In this document: one piece after another, positions 1-8,804 of the stretch
How positions within the stretch are numbered: the stretch's first letter is position 1
Layout of the letters: the number at the start of each line of letters is the position of its first letter
NCBI RefSeq assembly: GCF_034262375.1
Contig: NZ_CP139558.1
Coordinates: 6,200,001-6,264,000 of the forward strand
Direction of reading: 5' to 3'
DNA length: 64,000 bases
Source of the DNA: Mucilaginibacter sabulilitoris
GTDB lineage: Bacteria; Bacteroidota; Bacteroidia; Sphingobacteriales; Sphingobacteriaceae
Notes under the pieces: model-generated
What the model saw: only the letters and a program-made list of their open reading frames with translations
Database searches by the model: none
Told to the model about the DNA's origin: nothing
Made by a program: the position numbers and the translations under genes

Positions 1-1389
1 AAAAAGGCCGACCCTTTTATAGCCTCCAAGATATATTACCGGCTTTACGTAGTAAATTCCGACTGGAACAACGAATCCAAAGTGAATTTTTATGCCCGTA
101 AAGCCACTGAAAACGCCTTGCAAGCTAAAGATTACAACCTGCTCAGTAATTGCTATACCGCATTATCGGTAGCCCATGAATACAACTACAATAAATCAAA
201 AACCAAAACCGAGCTCGACAGTACCTTATTTTACCTGAACCGATCAGAAATGCTTTACCGGCAATATCCTGGCCAGGTGGCTGATAATACTTATGCTATC
301 GCCTGTATTAATATTGCCGACGCCTATTTGAAATATTTTCCCGCAACAGATAAAAATGCCCGGGACCTGGCTATCCGTTATGCCGGCAGTGCCCGGTCTG
401 TATTAAAAAATGCAGGTAACAGCCAGGAAATTATAGCCAGCAGTTTGGGCATACTAAGCGAATATGCCCGCCGCGATGGTAACAGTCTCCAGCAGGAAAA
501 TTATTTGCAGGAAGCTTACCGCGTCATGAAAACCGAGCAGCCCCCATATTACTATACCATGATCAATGTGGTGCAGGCTTTGTCAGATTTTTATGAAAAA
601 AAAGGTGACTATCAGCAAGGGCTGAGTTTTCAAAAAGAGGTAACGGAATATACCAGGAAAAACTTTAACCAGCAACAAGCCCTTAATGCTCAAAAGCTGG
701 AAATACAATACGAGACTGAAAAAAAAAACAGTGAAATGCAAGTATTAAAGGAACAGGAGAAAAGTCGCAGGCTGCAAAATTATCTGTATGGTTATATCGC
801 GCTCGCCTCTCTCCTGGGCTTGTTATTTATGTTCCGGTCCTATCATTTTAAATTACGGTACTCCCTGCAACGGGAAAAACAATTGCAATTGGAAAATCAA
901 GAATCAGAATTGCAGGTAAAGTTGGAAAAAGAAGAACAAGCCAGGCTTAGGGCAGAACAGCAATTACTGGAAACACAACAGCAGCAACTAAAATTAGAAG
1001 TGATGGCCAATACCCTTCAACTGGAACATAAGAACCGGATGCTACACAATATAAAAGACAAACTAACCGAGGGCGATCCTATAAATATGCAGCGAATATT
1101 AAAAGAAGAAATGATGCTGGATAATGACTTTGAACATGCAACATTGCAGATACAACATGTGCATCCCGATTTTTTTCATCTTCTTAATGATAAGGCAAAA
1201 AAAAAACTCACCCTGCTCGACCTAAAACTTTGCGCATACCTGTATCTTAAAATGGATACCAGGCAAATTTCCCAGCTCATGCACATTGAAGCTAAAAGTG
1301 TAAGAATGAGCCGTTACAGAATAAAACAAAAGTTAGGCCTGGAAAAAGAAGAGGATCTGAACATTTTTCTACAGCAATTGGGAACTTAA
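1..1389 (+). CDS. TPR sensor/helix-turn-helix regulator, 5' end outside window
   Basis: The reading frame is open from base 1, so the gene is truncated by the window edge; the GTG at 82 lies inside it and is not a credible start. The visible protein has an alpha-helical repeat region of TPR type, one membrane segment (around YGYIALASLLGLLFMF), a long Glu/Gln-rich coiled coil, and a C-terminal LuxR-like helix-turn-helix (LKLCAYLYLKMDTRQISQL). This is the layout of Bacteroidota one-component membrane regulators in which periplasmic TPRs sense a signal and the cytoplasmic tail binds DNA. Ligand and targets are unknown. It may have no link to the pectin operon, which begins about 800 bp downstream on the same strand. 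Confidence 0.8.
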   Translation, partial: KKADPFIASKIYYRLYVVNSDWNNESKVNFYARKATENALQAKDYNLLSNCYTALSVAHEYNYNKSKTKTELDSTLFYLNRSEMLYRQYPGQVADNTYAIACINIADAYLKYFPATDKNARDLAIRYAGSARSVLKNAGNSQEIIASSLGILSEYARRDGNSLQQENYLQEAYRVMKTEQPPYYYTMINVVQALSDFYEKKGDYQQGLSFQKEVTEYTRKNFNQQQALNAQKLEIQYETEKKNSEMQVLKEQEKSRRLQNYLYGYIALASLLGLLFMFRSYHFKLRYSLQREKQLQLENQESELQVKLEKEEQARLRAEQQLLETQQQQLKLEVMANTLQLEHKNRMLHNIKDKLTEGDPINMQRILKEEMMLDNDFEHATLQIQHVHPDFFHLLNDKAKKKLTLLDLKLCAYLYLKMDTRQISQLMHIEAKSVRMSRYRIKQKLGLEKEEDLNIFLQQLGT

Positions 1390-2184
1390 CAAAGTTTTTT
1401 TTATAATCTGCCTCATAAAAGGTGGATAACGGTGCAGAATCTGCACCATTTTGTGGAAGAATTGATCGACATAGGCGATTTTTCAAAAATTCTTGATCGA
1501 GATGATGCTTCTAACGAAAAATCTTAAAGTTGATTAGTAAGATAAATTAAGTTCAATCAGGTTTATCTATAGTAGAAAACTTTGATAGTTCTCTACTATG
1601 GTGTTTATAATATAACTCTCCCTACTAGTTATTTTAGATAATACATTGTCGCTTATGTTAGAGATCCCGTTTGGATATTCTGAGGCCATTGCCCGCCTTA
1701 TTCCGAATTATCAAACCAATAGTTCCGAAACACATTGATCGAGCTGATAATCTCACATATTAACTGTTTAATGATTCAACTTACATAACTGAATAAGCTT
1801 TCGGCACAGAATCGCAGGGTCAAGCCTCCCGGAATATCCACCTTATATTGCGTACCAGCGGATTTAGTTTATAGGCTTTCTCAATTCAGTATTGATAATT
1901 ATTATATCCTCCTCTGCAAAATTTGAGTTCATCAACTGTTCAAGCCCACCAGCCATTTAATATACCCCATATAGAATAGATCAAACAAAGACAAAACAAA
2001 CTGAATTTATTGCGAAAAAGCTTCAATTATTGAACATTTTAGACCAATTTTTAAACCTCAGGATAGGGTTATGTTAATATGTTTGCTCAACCAACTGTAG
2101 ATCTGTTCCTCTGAAAAGTTTTTTTTCCCCTATCCAATATTTCATGGGCCAGCTATTTGCTGATGAACATATACCCGACATAAC
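1390..2184. other. Intergenic region, 795 bp, no gene
   Basis: No convincing coding sequence. It holds a short GC hairpin (1431-1447, GGTGCA/TGCACC) 40 bp after the regulator stop, an 8-bp inverted repeat (1570-1600, ATAGTAGA/TCTACTAT), and at its 3' end the promoter elements of the GH28 operon listed separately. Confidence 0.6.
2044..2085 (+). promoter_or_regulatory. Candidate promoter and regulator site of the pectin enzyme operon
   Basis: CCAATTTTTAAACCT (2044-2058) starts 34 bp before TATGTTTG (2078-2085), which fits the Bacteroidota -7 consensus TAnnTTTG. The same arrangement with the same 34-bp offset occurs before susC (15315 and 15349). A degenerate half-copy lies 21 bp upstream (2023-2034). 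No clear -33 TTG is seen, as expected if an activator occupies that position. Confidence 0.5.
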
Positions 2185-3846
2185 ATGCATCTTAAAGAAC
2201 TGAACTTATTAGCAATTTTATTATTTTGCCTATGCTTAGAAGCAAACGGGCAAAAAAACACCGCCGTTTATTCCTGGCACCATTTGCCAACAGCCGAATT
2301 ACCATCCTTTAAAACCGACACCTTTAGCATTGAAAAATTTGGTGCCAAAGCAAACGGATTCACGCTTAATACGCAAAGCATCAACACCGCTATTAACGCG
2401 TGCAGCGAGCACGGTGGCGGCGTTGTACTTATCCCTCCCGGATTTTGGTTAACCGGTCCTATTGTGATGAAAAACAATGTCAATCTTCATCTCAGCCAAG
2501 CTGCTGTATTACAGTTTACATCTGATAAAAGCAGTTTCGGCCTTATTGAAGGGAACTTTGAAGGACACAAGTCCATCCGAAATCAGTCTCCGATCTCGGG
2601 TAAGGATCTGCAGAACATCGCCATTACCGGCGAGGGTATTGTTGACGGGTATGGAGAGGTTTGGCGCGCAATGGGTAAAGACAATGTTACCGACCGCGAT
2701 TGGAAAGCACTCATCGCTTCGGGCGGTGAGCTTAGCGATGATGGCCGTACCTGGTACCCTTCGGCCAGCTATGCTAAAGGTGCCCGCATCCGGAATGCAG
2801 GCTATATACAAACCGTCAAAAAGCTGGGCGATTACCAGGATATAAAAGATTTTTTTCGCCCCAACCTCATCGTATTCAGTAACTGTAAAAAGGTGCTGAT
2901 ACAGGGTACAACCTTTCAAAACTCCGCAGCTTGGTGCCTTCATATGCTGCAATGTGAAGACCTGACATTTGATGGCGTGCATGTCCGCAATCCGTCAAAT
3001 GCGCAGAACGGTGACGGTATGGATATTGAATCCTGCTCAAATGTGCTGGTGGTTAATTGCACTATTGATGCCGGAGATGACGGGATCTGTATCAAGTCGG
3101 GAAAAGATGAAGAAGGCAGAAAAGTTGGCAAACCTTGTCAAAACATTTTGATCCAAAACAATGTGGTATACAGCGCCCACGGTGGCTTCGTTATCGGCAG
3201 CGAAATGTCAGGAGGCGCACATGATATTTTTGTTTCAGACTGCAGTTTTTTTGGCACCGACAACGGCTTGCGTTTTAAAACAGTAAGAGGGCGTGGCGGT
3301 GTGGTTAAAAATATCTATATCCGTAATATTTCCATGCGCAATATTGTGCACGATGCGATCCTGTTTGATATGTATTATTTTACTAAGGCACCTTCATTGG
3401 CTCAAACCGGCGGTGACGAAGAAAAGCCACCTGTTGACGCAGGAACCCCTCAATTCCGTAATTTTTATATTAATAATGTAGTATGCGATGGCGCCAACCG
3501 GGCCATGCTCATCCGCGGCCTGCCTGAAATGAGCATCAATAACATCCACCTGGAAAATATTTCGATCAAGGCGGATCATGGAGCCGAAATTATTGATGCC
3601 AGCGACGTTAGCCTGACCAAAGTAATGCTGCTATGCAAAACCACCCAACCGTTGGTTCATATAGAGAACAGTAACAAAATCACGATCGATAACCTTGCAT
3701 CAGCGGCAAAGCCCTATCTGTTGTTGAGTATCAATGGCAAGTATATGGGGCAGGTTGACTTATTGCACACAGATATCAGCTCGGCCGGCCAGGTGGCAGA
3801 ATTTAAATATGGAGCGGATAAATCTGCATTAACAATAAGAAAATAA
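2185..3846 (+). CDS. GH28 polygalacturonase / rhamnogalacturonan hydrolase
   Basis: Secreted glycoside hydrolase with a signal peptide ending near residue 22 and a right-handed beta-helix fold. GH28 signatures are visible: NGDGMD (residues 275-280), the GDD acid pair (D298/D299 in DAGDDG), the HGG variant of the GHG motif (H332) and RFK (363-365, the RIK equivalent). The family inverts and hydrolyses alpha-galacturonosyl bonds; this longer Bacteroidota type (553 residues, GSEMSGG after the HGG) is usually an exo-acting or rhamnogalacturonan-directed enzyme, so exact linkage specificity is inference. It is the first gene of a seven-gene operon whose junctions range from an 11-bp overlap to a 13-bp gap. 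Confidence 0.9.
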   Translation: MHLKELNLLAILLFCLCLEANGQKNTAVYSWHHLPTAELPSFKTDTFSIEKFGAKANGFTLNTQSINTAINACSEHGGGVVLIPPGFWLTGPIVMKNNVNLHLSQAAVLQFTSDKSSFGLIEGNFEGHKSIRNQSPISGKDLQNIAITGEGIVDGYGEVWRAMGKDNVTDRDWKALIASGGELSDDGRTWYPSASYAKGARIRNAGYIQTVKKLGDYQDIKDFFRPNLIVFSNCKKVLIQGTTFQNSAAWCLHMLQCEDLTFDGVHVRNPSNAQNGDGMDIESCSNVLVVNCTIDAGDDGICIKSGKDEEGRKVGKPCQNILIQNNVVYSAHGGFVIGSEMSGGAHDIFVSDCSFFGTDNGLRFKTVRGRGGVVKNIYIRNISMRNIVHDAILFDMYYFTKAPSLAQTGGDEEKPPVDAGTPQFRNFYINNVVCDGANRAMLIRGLPEMSINNIHLENISIKADHGAEIIDASDVSLTKVMLLCKTTQPLVHIENSNKITIDNLASAAKPYLLLSINGKYMGQVDLLHTDISSAGQVAEFKYGADKSALTIRK

Positions 3847-3859
3847 TCCGACAAGATAA

Positions 3860-4801
3860 ATGATGAAACATTTGCTTTTCAAATTGACCGTACTGGCATT
3901 AATGATCTTTTCAGCCAGTACACAGGCGCAAACCTTTATGGAGATATGGCCACATGGTCATATCCCAAACTCTAAAAACCTGCGGCTTACCGACAGCGTA
4001 GCCAATGAACGCATCTACAGGGTAATGCTACCAGGCGTGTACGCGTTCTTTCCCGGAAAACAGGAAAATAAGGGTGCCGCAGTAGTTATTTGTCCGGGCG
4101 GCGGCTATGAGCGGCTTGCCTATATAATTAGTGGGCTGCAACTGGCTAAATGGTTCAACACCATGGGCGTTTCGGCATTTGTGCTTAACTACCGCCTGCC
4201 TAACTCTCCAGACTTGCAGCAACGTGAAATCGGCCCGTTGATGGATGCACAGCGAGCCATTCGCTACATCAGGATCAACGCAGCAAAATGGGGTGTCGAT
4301 CCTGATAAGATCGGCATCATGGGTACATCGTCAGGCGGGCATCTTGCTGCTACCACAATTACCCAAACCACCGATGTCAGTGCAATTAAGGATAGCCTCG
4401 ACCGTGTTTCGTTCAGTCCGGATTTCGCTATTCTCGTTTCGCCGGTGATTGACCTCAGTACATCTTATGCACATGCGGGTAGTGTTAAAAATTTACTCGG
4501 CCCCAACCCTACCGAAGTTCTGAAGAGGCATTTTTCGGCCCAGCTTAACGTAAGCAGGTCCACGCCCCCATGTTTTATTGCCGATGCCGTTAATGATAAA
4601 GCAGTAAATCCAATGAACAGCCTGATGTTTTACCAGGCGCTGTTGCAAAACAATGTGCCGGTAAGTTTTCACGCATTTCCGCAAGGCGCTCACGCCATAG
4701 CGCTACGCAATAATCCCGGGTCGACAGAGTTGTGGACCAAACTGTGTGAAATGTGGCTGATCGAAATGAAAATTATCCCCGAAAAACTGCCAACTAAATA
4801 A
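3860..4801 (+). CDS. Secreted alpha/beta-hydrolase esterase (acetylesterase-like)
   Basis: Signal peptide (about residues 1-23, ending TQAQ) followed by an alpha/beta-hydrolase of the esterase/lipase (COG0657, acetyl-xylan-esterase-like) type. The oxyanion loop CPGGGY is at residues 79-83 and the nucleophile elbow GTSSG has S157; a C-terminal GAHA probably supplies the catalytic histidine. In a pectin operon, between GH28 and a CE12 esterase, removal of acetyl groups from galacturonan or rhamnogalacturonan is the likely job, but the carbohydrate-esterase family cannot be fixed by eye. The gap to GH28 is 13 bp and to the next gene 13 bp. Confidence 0.8.
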   Translation: MMKHLLFKLTVLALMIFSASTQAQTFMEIWPHGHIPNSKNLRLTDSVANERIYRVMLPGVYAFFPGKQENKGAAVVICPGGGYERLAYIISGLQLAKWFNTMGVSAFVLNYRLPNSPDLQQREIGPLMDAQRAIRYIRINAAKWGVDPDKIGIMGTSSGGHLAATTITQTTDVSAIKDSLDRVSFSPDFAILVSPVIDLSTSYAHAGSVKNLLGPNPTEVLKRHFSAQLNVSRSTPPCFIADAVNDKAVNPMNSLMFYQALLQNNVPVSFHAFPQGAHAIALRNNPGSTELWTKLCEMWLIEMKIIPEKLPTK

Positions 4802-4814
4802 CTATAACATCATT

Positions 4815-5615
4815 ATGAAAAAACCACGTCAAAGTAAAATATATCGGTTTAGCCTGGCAATTATTATGCTGGGCGGCATAACATTAAGCTTTATCCCGCC
4901 CAAAAAAAAGTTAACCATTTTTTTAGCAGGTGATTCAACAATGGCAGATAAAAAGGTAAGTGCATATCCCGAGACCGGATGGGGCATGAGTTTCAAAAAT
5001 TTTTTAGACTCAACCGTAGTCATAATCAACAAAGCTCAAAATGGCCGCAGCACCCGTACTTTCATCACTGACGGCCTTTGGAAACAAATCACCGATAATT
5101 TGAATGCAGAAGATTATGTGCTGATACAATTTGGTCATAACGATGAGGTGCCTACCAAAAAATCGGCAACTAGAGAAACAGAATTCAAAAACAACTTAAT
5201 CCTTTATATTGATCAAACGCGGAGCAAAAAGGCAATACCTGTACTGATCACTCCGGTAACACGCCGCAGCTTTGACAGCACAGGCACAGTAACGGACACC
5301 CACGCCCGTTATGCCCGGATTGTACGCGATGTAGCTCTAGAAAAGCATGTACAGTTGATAGATCTTGACCAGGAAAGTATGGAGTTGGTACAGCGCTTTG
5401 GCCCTGAAGGGTCTAAATGCTTATACAATTACCTGGAGCCTGGCGAAAATCCCAATTACCCCGACGGAAAAAAAGACGATACCCATTTTAACGAACTGGG
5501 TGCCCGCAAAATGGCCGAAATTGTACTGACAGACCTGCGCAGGCTGTCACCAGAAATTAACAGCCGTGTGGTAGGATCTGATCGGGTATTAACTAGGTTG
5601 CATTATGAAAAATAA
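4815..5615 (+). CDS. Rhamnogalacturonan acetylesterase, CE12 (SGNH hydrolase)
   Basis: All four SGNH blocks of CE12 are present: GDSTM with nucleophile S41, the glycine block GWGMSF, GHND with N109, and DDTHF giving the D221/H224 dyad. An N-terminal hydrophobic segment directs export. CE12 removes acetyl groups from galacturonate in rhamnogalacturonan I, which lets backbone-cleaving enzymes act. The length of 266 residues is normal. The last 11 bases overlap the next gene, which suggests coupled translation. Confidence 0.9.
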   Translation: MKKPRQSKIYRFSLAIIMLGGITLSFIPPKKKLTIFLAGDSTMADKKVSAYPETGWGMSFKNFLDSTVVIINKAQNGRSTRTFITDGLWKQITDNLNAEDYVLIQFGHNDEVPTKKSATRETEFKNNLILYIDQTRSKKAIPVLITPVTRRSFDSTGTVTDTHARYARIVRDVALEKHVQLIDLDQESMELVQRFGPEGSKCLYNYLEPGENPNYPDGKKDDTHFNELGARKMAEIVLTDLRRLSPEINSRVVGSDRVLTRLHYEK

Positions 5616-6591
5616 AACCCTTCTATTGGGCTTAGCTTTAGGCCTTCTTGCACTTACAAAAGTTTCCGCTCAATCTAAAGCATGGCTGACCACGGCCCCG
5701 GATACCTCTTTTTCCATCACCAGCGATTTTAAAAACAATGTAAAGAAATACCCGTTCATTAAAATCGTTCCCGATAGCCCCTCAAAAGCAGTAGTTGAAG
5801 CACGTAACCTGGTTTATGGCAAGGTGGGCAGCCGTGAGCTGCACATTGATGCCTTTACGCCATCGGCTACTAAGCAAAAGCCTGTACCCGCAATCATTAT
5901 CGTACACGGCGGCGGCTGGCGTTCGGGTAACCGTGCGCAGCATATTCCGCTGGCACAACATTTGGCCGCCCTGGGTTATGCAAGCTTTACTGTAGAATAT
6001 CGCCTATCTACCGAAGCGCTTTACCCGGCGGCGGTGAATGATGTCAAATCGGCAATACAATGGCTGCACGCTAATGCTAAAAGATTTAATATCAATACAA
6101 ATAAGATCGCTGTTTTGGGCTTTTCGGCTGGCGGGCAATTGGCCGCATTAGTAGGAATGACTTCGGGTTTGGATAAATTCGATGCGCTGGATGCTAATAA
6201 AGGGTATTCGAGTTCGGTACAGGCCGTGATCGATATTGATGGTACGCTCACATTTGTCGCGCCCGACGCCTGGGAAACTCAAAATCAGCAAACGGTTGCA
6301 GCCTCAACTATGTGGATAGGTTATAAACGGACCGAAAACCTTGATATCTGGACAGAGGCCAGCCCGCTTACTTATGCCGAACGTAATAAGCTACCCTTTT
6401 TATTCCTGAATAGCGCGGTTGACAGAATGCATGCCGGTCGTGATGTATTTAAAGACATGATGGATAAAAAAGGCGTATATGTACGGATTGATAGTTTTAA
6501 AGATACGCCGCACACCTTCTGTTTATATCAGCCCTGGTTTGACCTTATGGTAAATGACATTGACCAGTTTCTAACTAAAATATTTAAATAA
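5605..6591 (+). CDS. Secreted alpha/beta-hydrolase esterase (BD-FAE-like)
   Basis: Signal peptide to about residue 22, then an alpha/beta-hydrolase with the HGGGW oxyanion motif (101-105) and GFSAG elbow with S174; the DTPHTF segment near the C terminus probably carries the catalytic histidine. The family includes bifunctional feruloyl and acetyl esterases and other carbohydrate esterases. It differs from the earlier esterase of this operon (HGGG against PGGG, different elbow), so the two are unlikely to be recent duplicates and may remove different acyl groups or act at different positions. The ATG lies inside the end of the CE12 gene. Confidence 0.8.
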   Translation: MKNKTLLLGLALGLLALTKVSAQSKAWLTTAPDTSFSITSDFKNNVKKYPFIKIVPDSPSKAVVEARNLVYGKVGSRELHIDAFTPSATKQKPVPAIIIVHGGGWRSGNRAQHIPLAQHLAALGYASFTVEYRLSTEALYPAAVNDVKSAIQWLHANAKRFNINTNKIAVLGFSAGGQLAALVGMTSGLDKFDALDANKGYSSSVQAVIDIDGTLTFVAPDAWETQNQQTVAASTMWIGYKRTENLDIWTEASPLTYAERNKLPFLFLNSAVDRMHAGRDVFKDMMDKKGVYVRIDSFKDTPHTFCLYQPWFDLMVNDIDQFLTKIFK

Positions 6592-6597
6592 ACACTC

Positions 6598-7788
6598 ATG
6601 ATAAAAAGCTTTTTACGCCTGCAAGTACTTGGTTTTATATTATTAACGCCATGGGCAGTTCAAACGGTCAGTGCACAATCAGGCAGGCCTTATTCACAGC
6701 AAATGGCCCAAACGGTGATGACTATCTGGAAAGACAGCCTGCCCACAGGCAACAAATGGACCTATGACCAGGGCGTTATATTGAAGGGAATAGAAAACAT
6801 CTGGCGTCAAACCAGCGACAGACAGTATTTCGATTTTATAAAACACTGTATGGATAAATTCGTGCAGCCCGATGGCAGCATCCGTACCTATAACCTGTCC
6901 GACCATAACCTTGATTTTATTCTCTGCGGCCGCAATGTGCTGATGCTTTACCAGCAAACACACGAAGATAAGTACCTGAAAGCCGTGCAAACATTGCGCG
7001 AACAATTGCGTACACAACCCCGTACATTTGACGGTGGTTTCTGGCATAAAAAACGTTACCCGAACCAAATGTGGCTGGATGGTTTGTACATGGCCGAGCC
7101 GTTTTACGCTGAATATGCGGCCACTTTTCACGAGGATACAGCTTTCAATGACATTGCCCGGCAGTTTATATTAATGGAAAAACATTCGCGGGATGAAAAA
7201 ACAGGATTGCTGTACCATGCCTGGGACGCATCAAAGAAAGAGCGCTGGGCCAATCCGAAAACCGGCCGTTCGCCAAACTTTTGGGGTCGGGCCATGGGCT
7301 GGTACGGTATGGCGCTGGTTGACGCGCTGGATCAATTTCCGGCTAATCATCCCAGACGTAAGCAACTGCTGGCCATCCTGCAGCGTTATGCCGCAGCAGT
7401 AGGGCGCTGGCAGGATAAACCTACCGGGCTTTGGTACCAAGTGCTGGATAAAGGCACTGAAAAAGGTAATTATGAGGAAGCATCGGTATCATGTATGTTT
7501 GTATATACGCTGGCTAAGGCTGTACGTCAAAAATATTTGCCGGCCAGCTATACATCTGCAGCACAGAAAGGGTATGCAGGCATTATAAAAAAATTTATCC
7601 GTACCGATGACAGGGGCCTTTTAGTGTTGAATGGCACTGTTCAGGTAGGTGGCCTTGGCGGAAAGCCTTACCGTGATGGCAGCTACGCTTATTACCTGAG
7701 TGAAAAGGTAATTACTAATGATGCCAAAGGTGTGGGCGCTTTTATACTCGCAGCTACAGAAATTGAATGGTTGCAAGGGAAAAAATAA
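6598..7788 (+). CDS. GH105 unsaturated rhamnogalacturonyl/galacturonyl hydrolase
   Basis: An (alpha/alpha)6-barrel protein of 396 residues with a signal peptide ending at about SAQ27. Diagnostic GH105 blocks are WTYDQGV (54-60), KRYPNQMWLDG, in which D161 matches the catalytic aspartate of YteR, and WGRAMGWYGMAL. The family hydrates the double bond of the unsaturated uronate left by pectate or rhamnogalacturonan lyases and so releases it. No polysaccharide lyase is encoded in the window, so its substrate must be made by a lyase encoded elsewhere. It sits 6 bp after the preceding gene and 6 bp before the next. Confidence 0.92.
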   Translation: MIKSFLRLQVLGFILLTPWAVQTVSAQSGRPYSQQMAQTVMTIWKDSLPTGNKWTYDQGVILKGIENIWRQTSDRQYFDFIKHCMDKFVQPDGSIRTYNLSDHNLDFILCGRNVLMLYQQTHEDKYLKAVQTLREQLRTQPRTFDGGFWHKKRYPNQMWLDGLYMAEPFYAEYAATFHEDTAFNDIARQFILMEKHSRDEKTGLLYHAWDASKKERWANPKTGRSPNFWGRAMGWYGMALVDALDQFPANHPRRKQLLAILQRYAAAVGRWQDKPTGLWYQVLDKGTEKGNYEEASVSCMFVYTLAKAVRQKYLPASYTSAAQKGYAGIIKKFIRTDDRGLLVLNGTVQVGGLGGKPYRDGSYAYYLSEKVITNDAKGVGAFILAATEIEWLQGKK

Positions 7789-7794
7789 TGTAAT

Positions 7795-8802
7795 ATGAAA
7801 AAGATCATACTTAGCTTGTTGCTGCCGGCGGCAGTTGCTGTTTGCCAGGCGCAGCCTGTTACTAAGGCTTATAAAGAAATAACAGTAGCGCAGGATGGCA
7901 GCGGCGATTTTAAAACCATACAGGAAGCAGTAAACGCTGTTCGTGATCTGGGTGCTATACAGGTGCCTATCCGCATCAAAAAGGGTATCTATCACGAAAA
8001 GCTGGTAATACCATCGTGGAAAACACATATTTCACTTATTGGAGAAGATAATAAAAATACCATTATCACTAATGATGACTATTCGGGTAAATCTGTTCCT
8101 GGTGGCAAGGATGGCTTTGGGCGGGATAAATTTTCAACTTACACCTCTTACACTGTACTGATTGCCGGCAATAATTTCATGGCAGAAAACCTCACCATTA
8201 TCAATTCGGCCGGCCGGGTAGGACAAGCCGTGGCGCTGCATGTAGAAGCCGACCGCTGCATTGTGCGTAACTGTAAGCTGCTGGGCAACCAGGATACACT
8301 GTATACTGCCACCGCTACATCGCGCGAGCTATTTCAGGATTGTTATATTGAAGGCACTACAGACTTCCTGTTTGGCGAAGCTACCGTTGTTTTCCAACGC
8401 TGCATTATTAAAAGCCTGGTCAACTCGTACATTACAGCTGCTGCCACAACCTCTTTGCAAAAATATGGCTACGTGCTGATGAACTGTAAGCTGATAGCTG
8501 ATGAATCGGTAAACAAGGAATACCTGGGCAGGCCATGGAGATCATACGCCAAAACGGTATTTCTGAATACCGAAATGGGTACGCACATCATTCCCCAGGG
8601 ATGGGACCCGTGGAAAGGGGACAGCATGTTCCCGGATAAGGAAAAGACAGCCTATTATGCCGAATATAATAGTACCGGACCGGGCGCCAACCCTAAAAAC
8701 AGGGTACAGTGGGCGCACAAACTAACAGATCAGGAGGCAAAACAGTATACAATTAAGAATATCCTTGGCGGCAGTGATAACTGGGACCCGGAAGTTAAAT
8801 AA
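7795..8802 (+). CDS. Pectinesterase, CE8
   Basis: Secreted beta-helix pectin methylesterase of 335 residues with a signal peptide to about residue 20. CE8 signatures are present: AQDGSGDFKTIQEA near the N terminus, GNQDTLY with Q166 and D167, TTDFLFG with nucleophile D190, and LGRPW with R246 and W248. It removes methyl groups from homogalacturonan and so prepares substrate for GH28 and for lyases. The next gene starts 2 bp after the stop. Confidence 0.94.
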   Translation: MKKIILSLLLPAAVAVCQAQPVTKAYKEITVAQDGSGDFKTIQEAVNAVRDLGAIQVPIRIKKGIYHEKLVIPSWKTHISLIGEDNKNTIITNDDYSGKSVPGGKDGFGRDKFSTYTSYTVLIAGNNFMAENLTIINSAGRVGQAVALHVEADRCIVRNCKLLGNQDTLYTATATSRELFQDCYIEGTTDFLFGEATVVFQRCIIKSLVNSYITAAATTSLQKYGYVLMNCKLIADESVNKEYLGRPWRSYAKTVFLNTEMGTHIIPQGWDPWKGDSMFPDKEKTAYYAEYNSTGPGANPKNRVQWAHKLTDQEAKQYTIKNILGGSDNWDPEVK

Positions 8803-8804
8803 TT

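Noticed and set aside
82..84. GTG as start of the first regulator
   Set aside because: The frame is open to base 1 and the protein lacks its N-terminal part at this point, so the true start lies outside the window.
2509..2982. 157-codon ORF antisense to GH28 and similar long antisense ORFs in other enzymes
   Set aside because: No domain or protein-like pattern; they lie wholly inside strongly supported genes.
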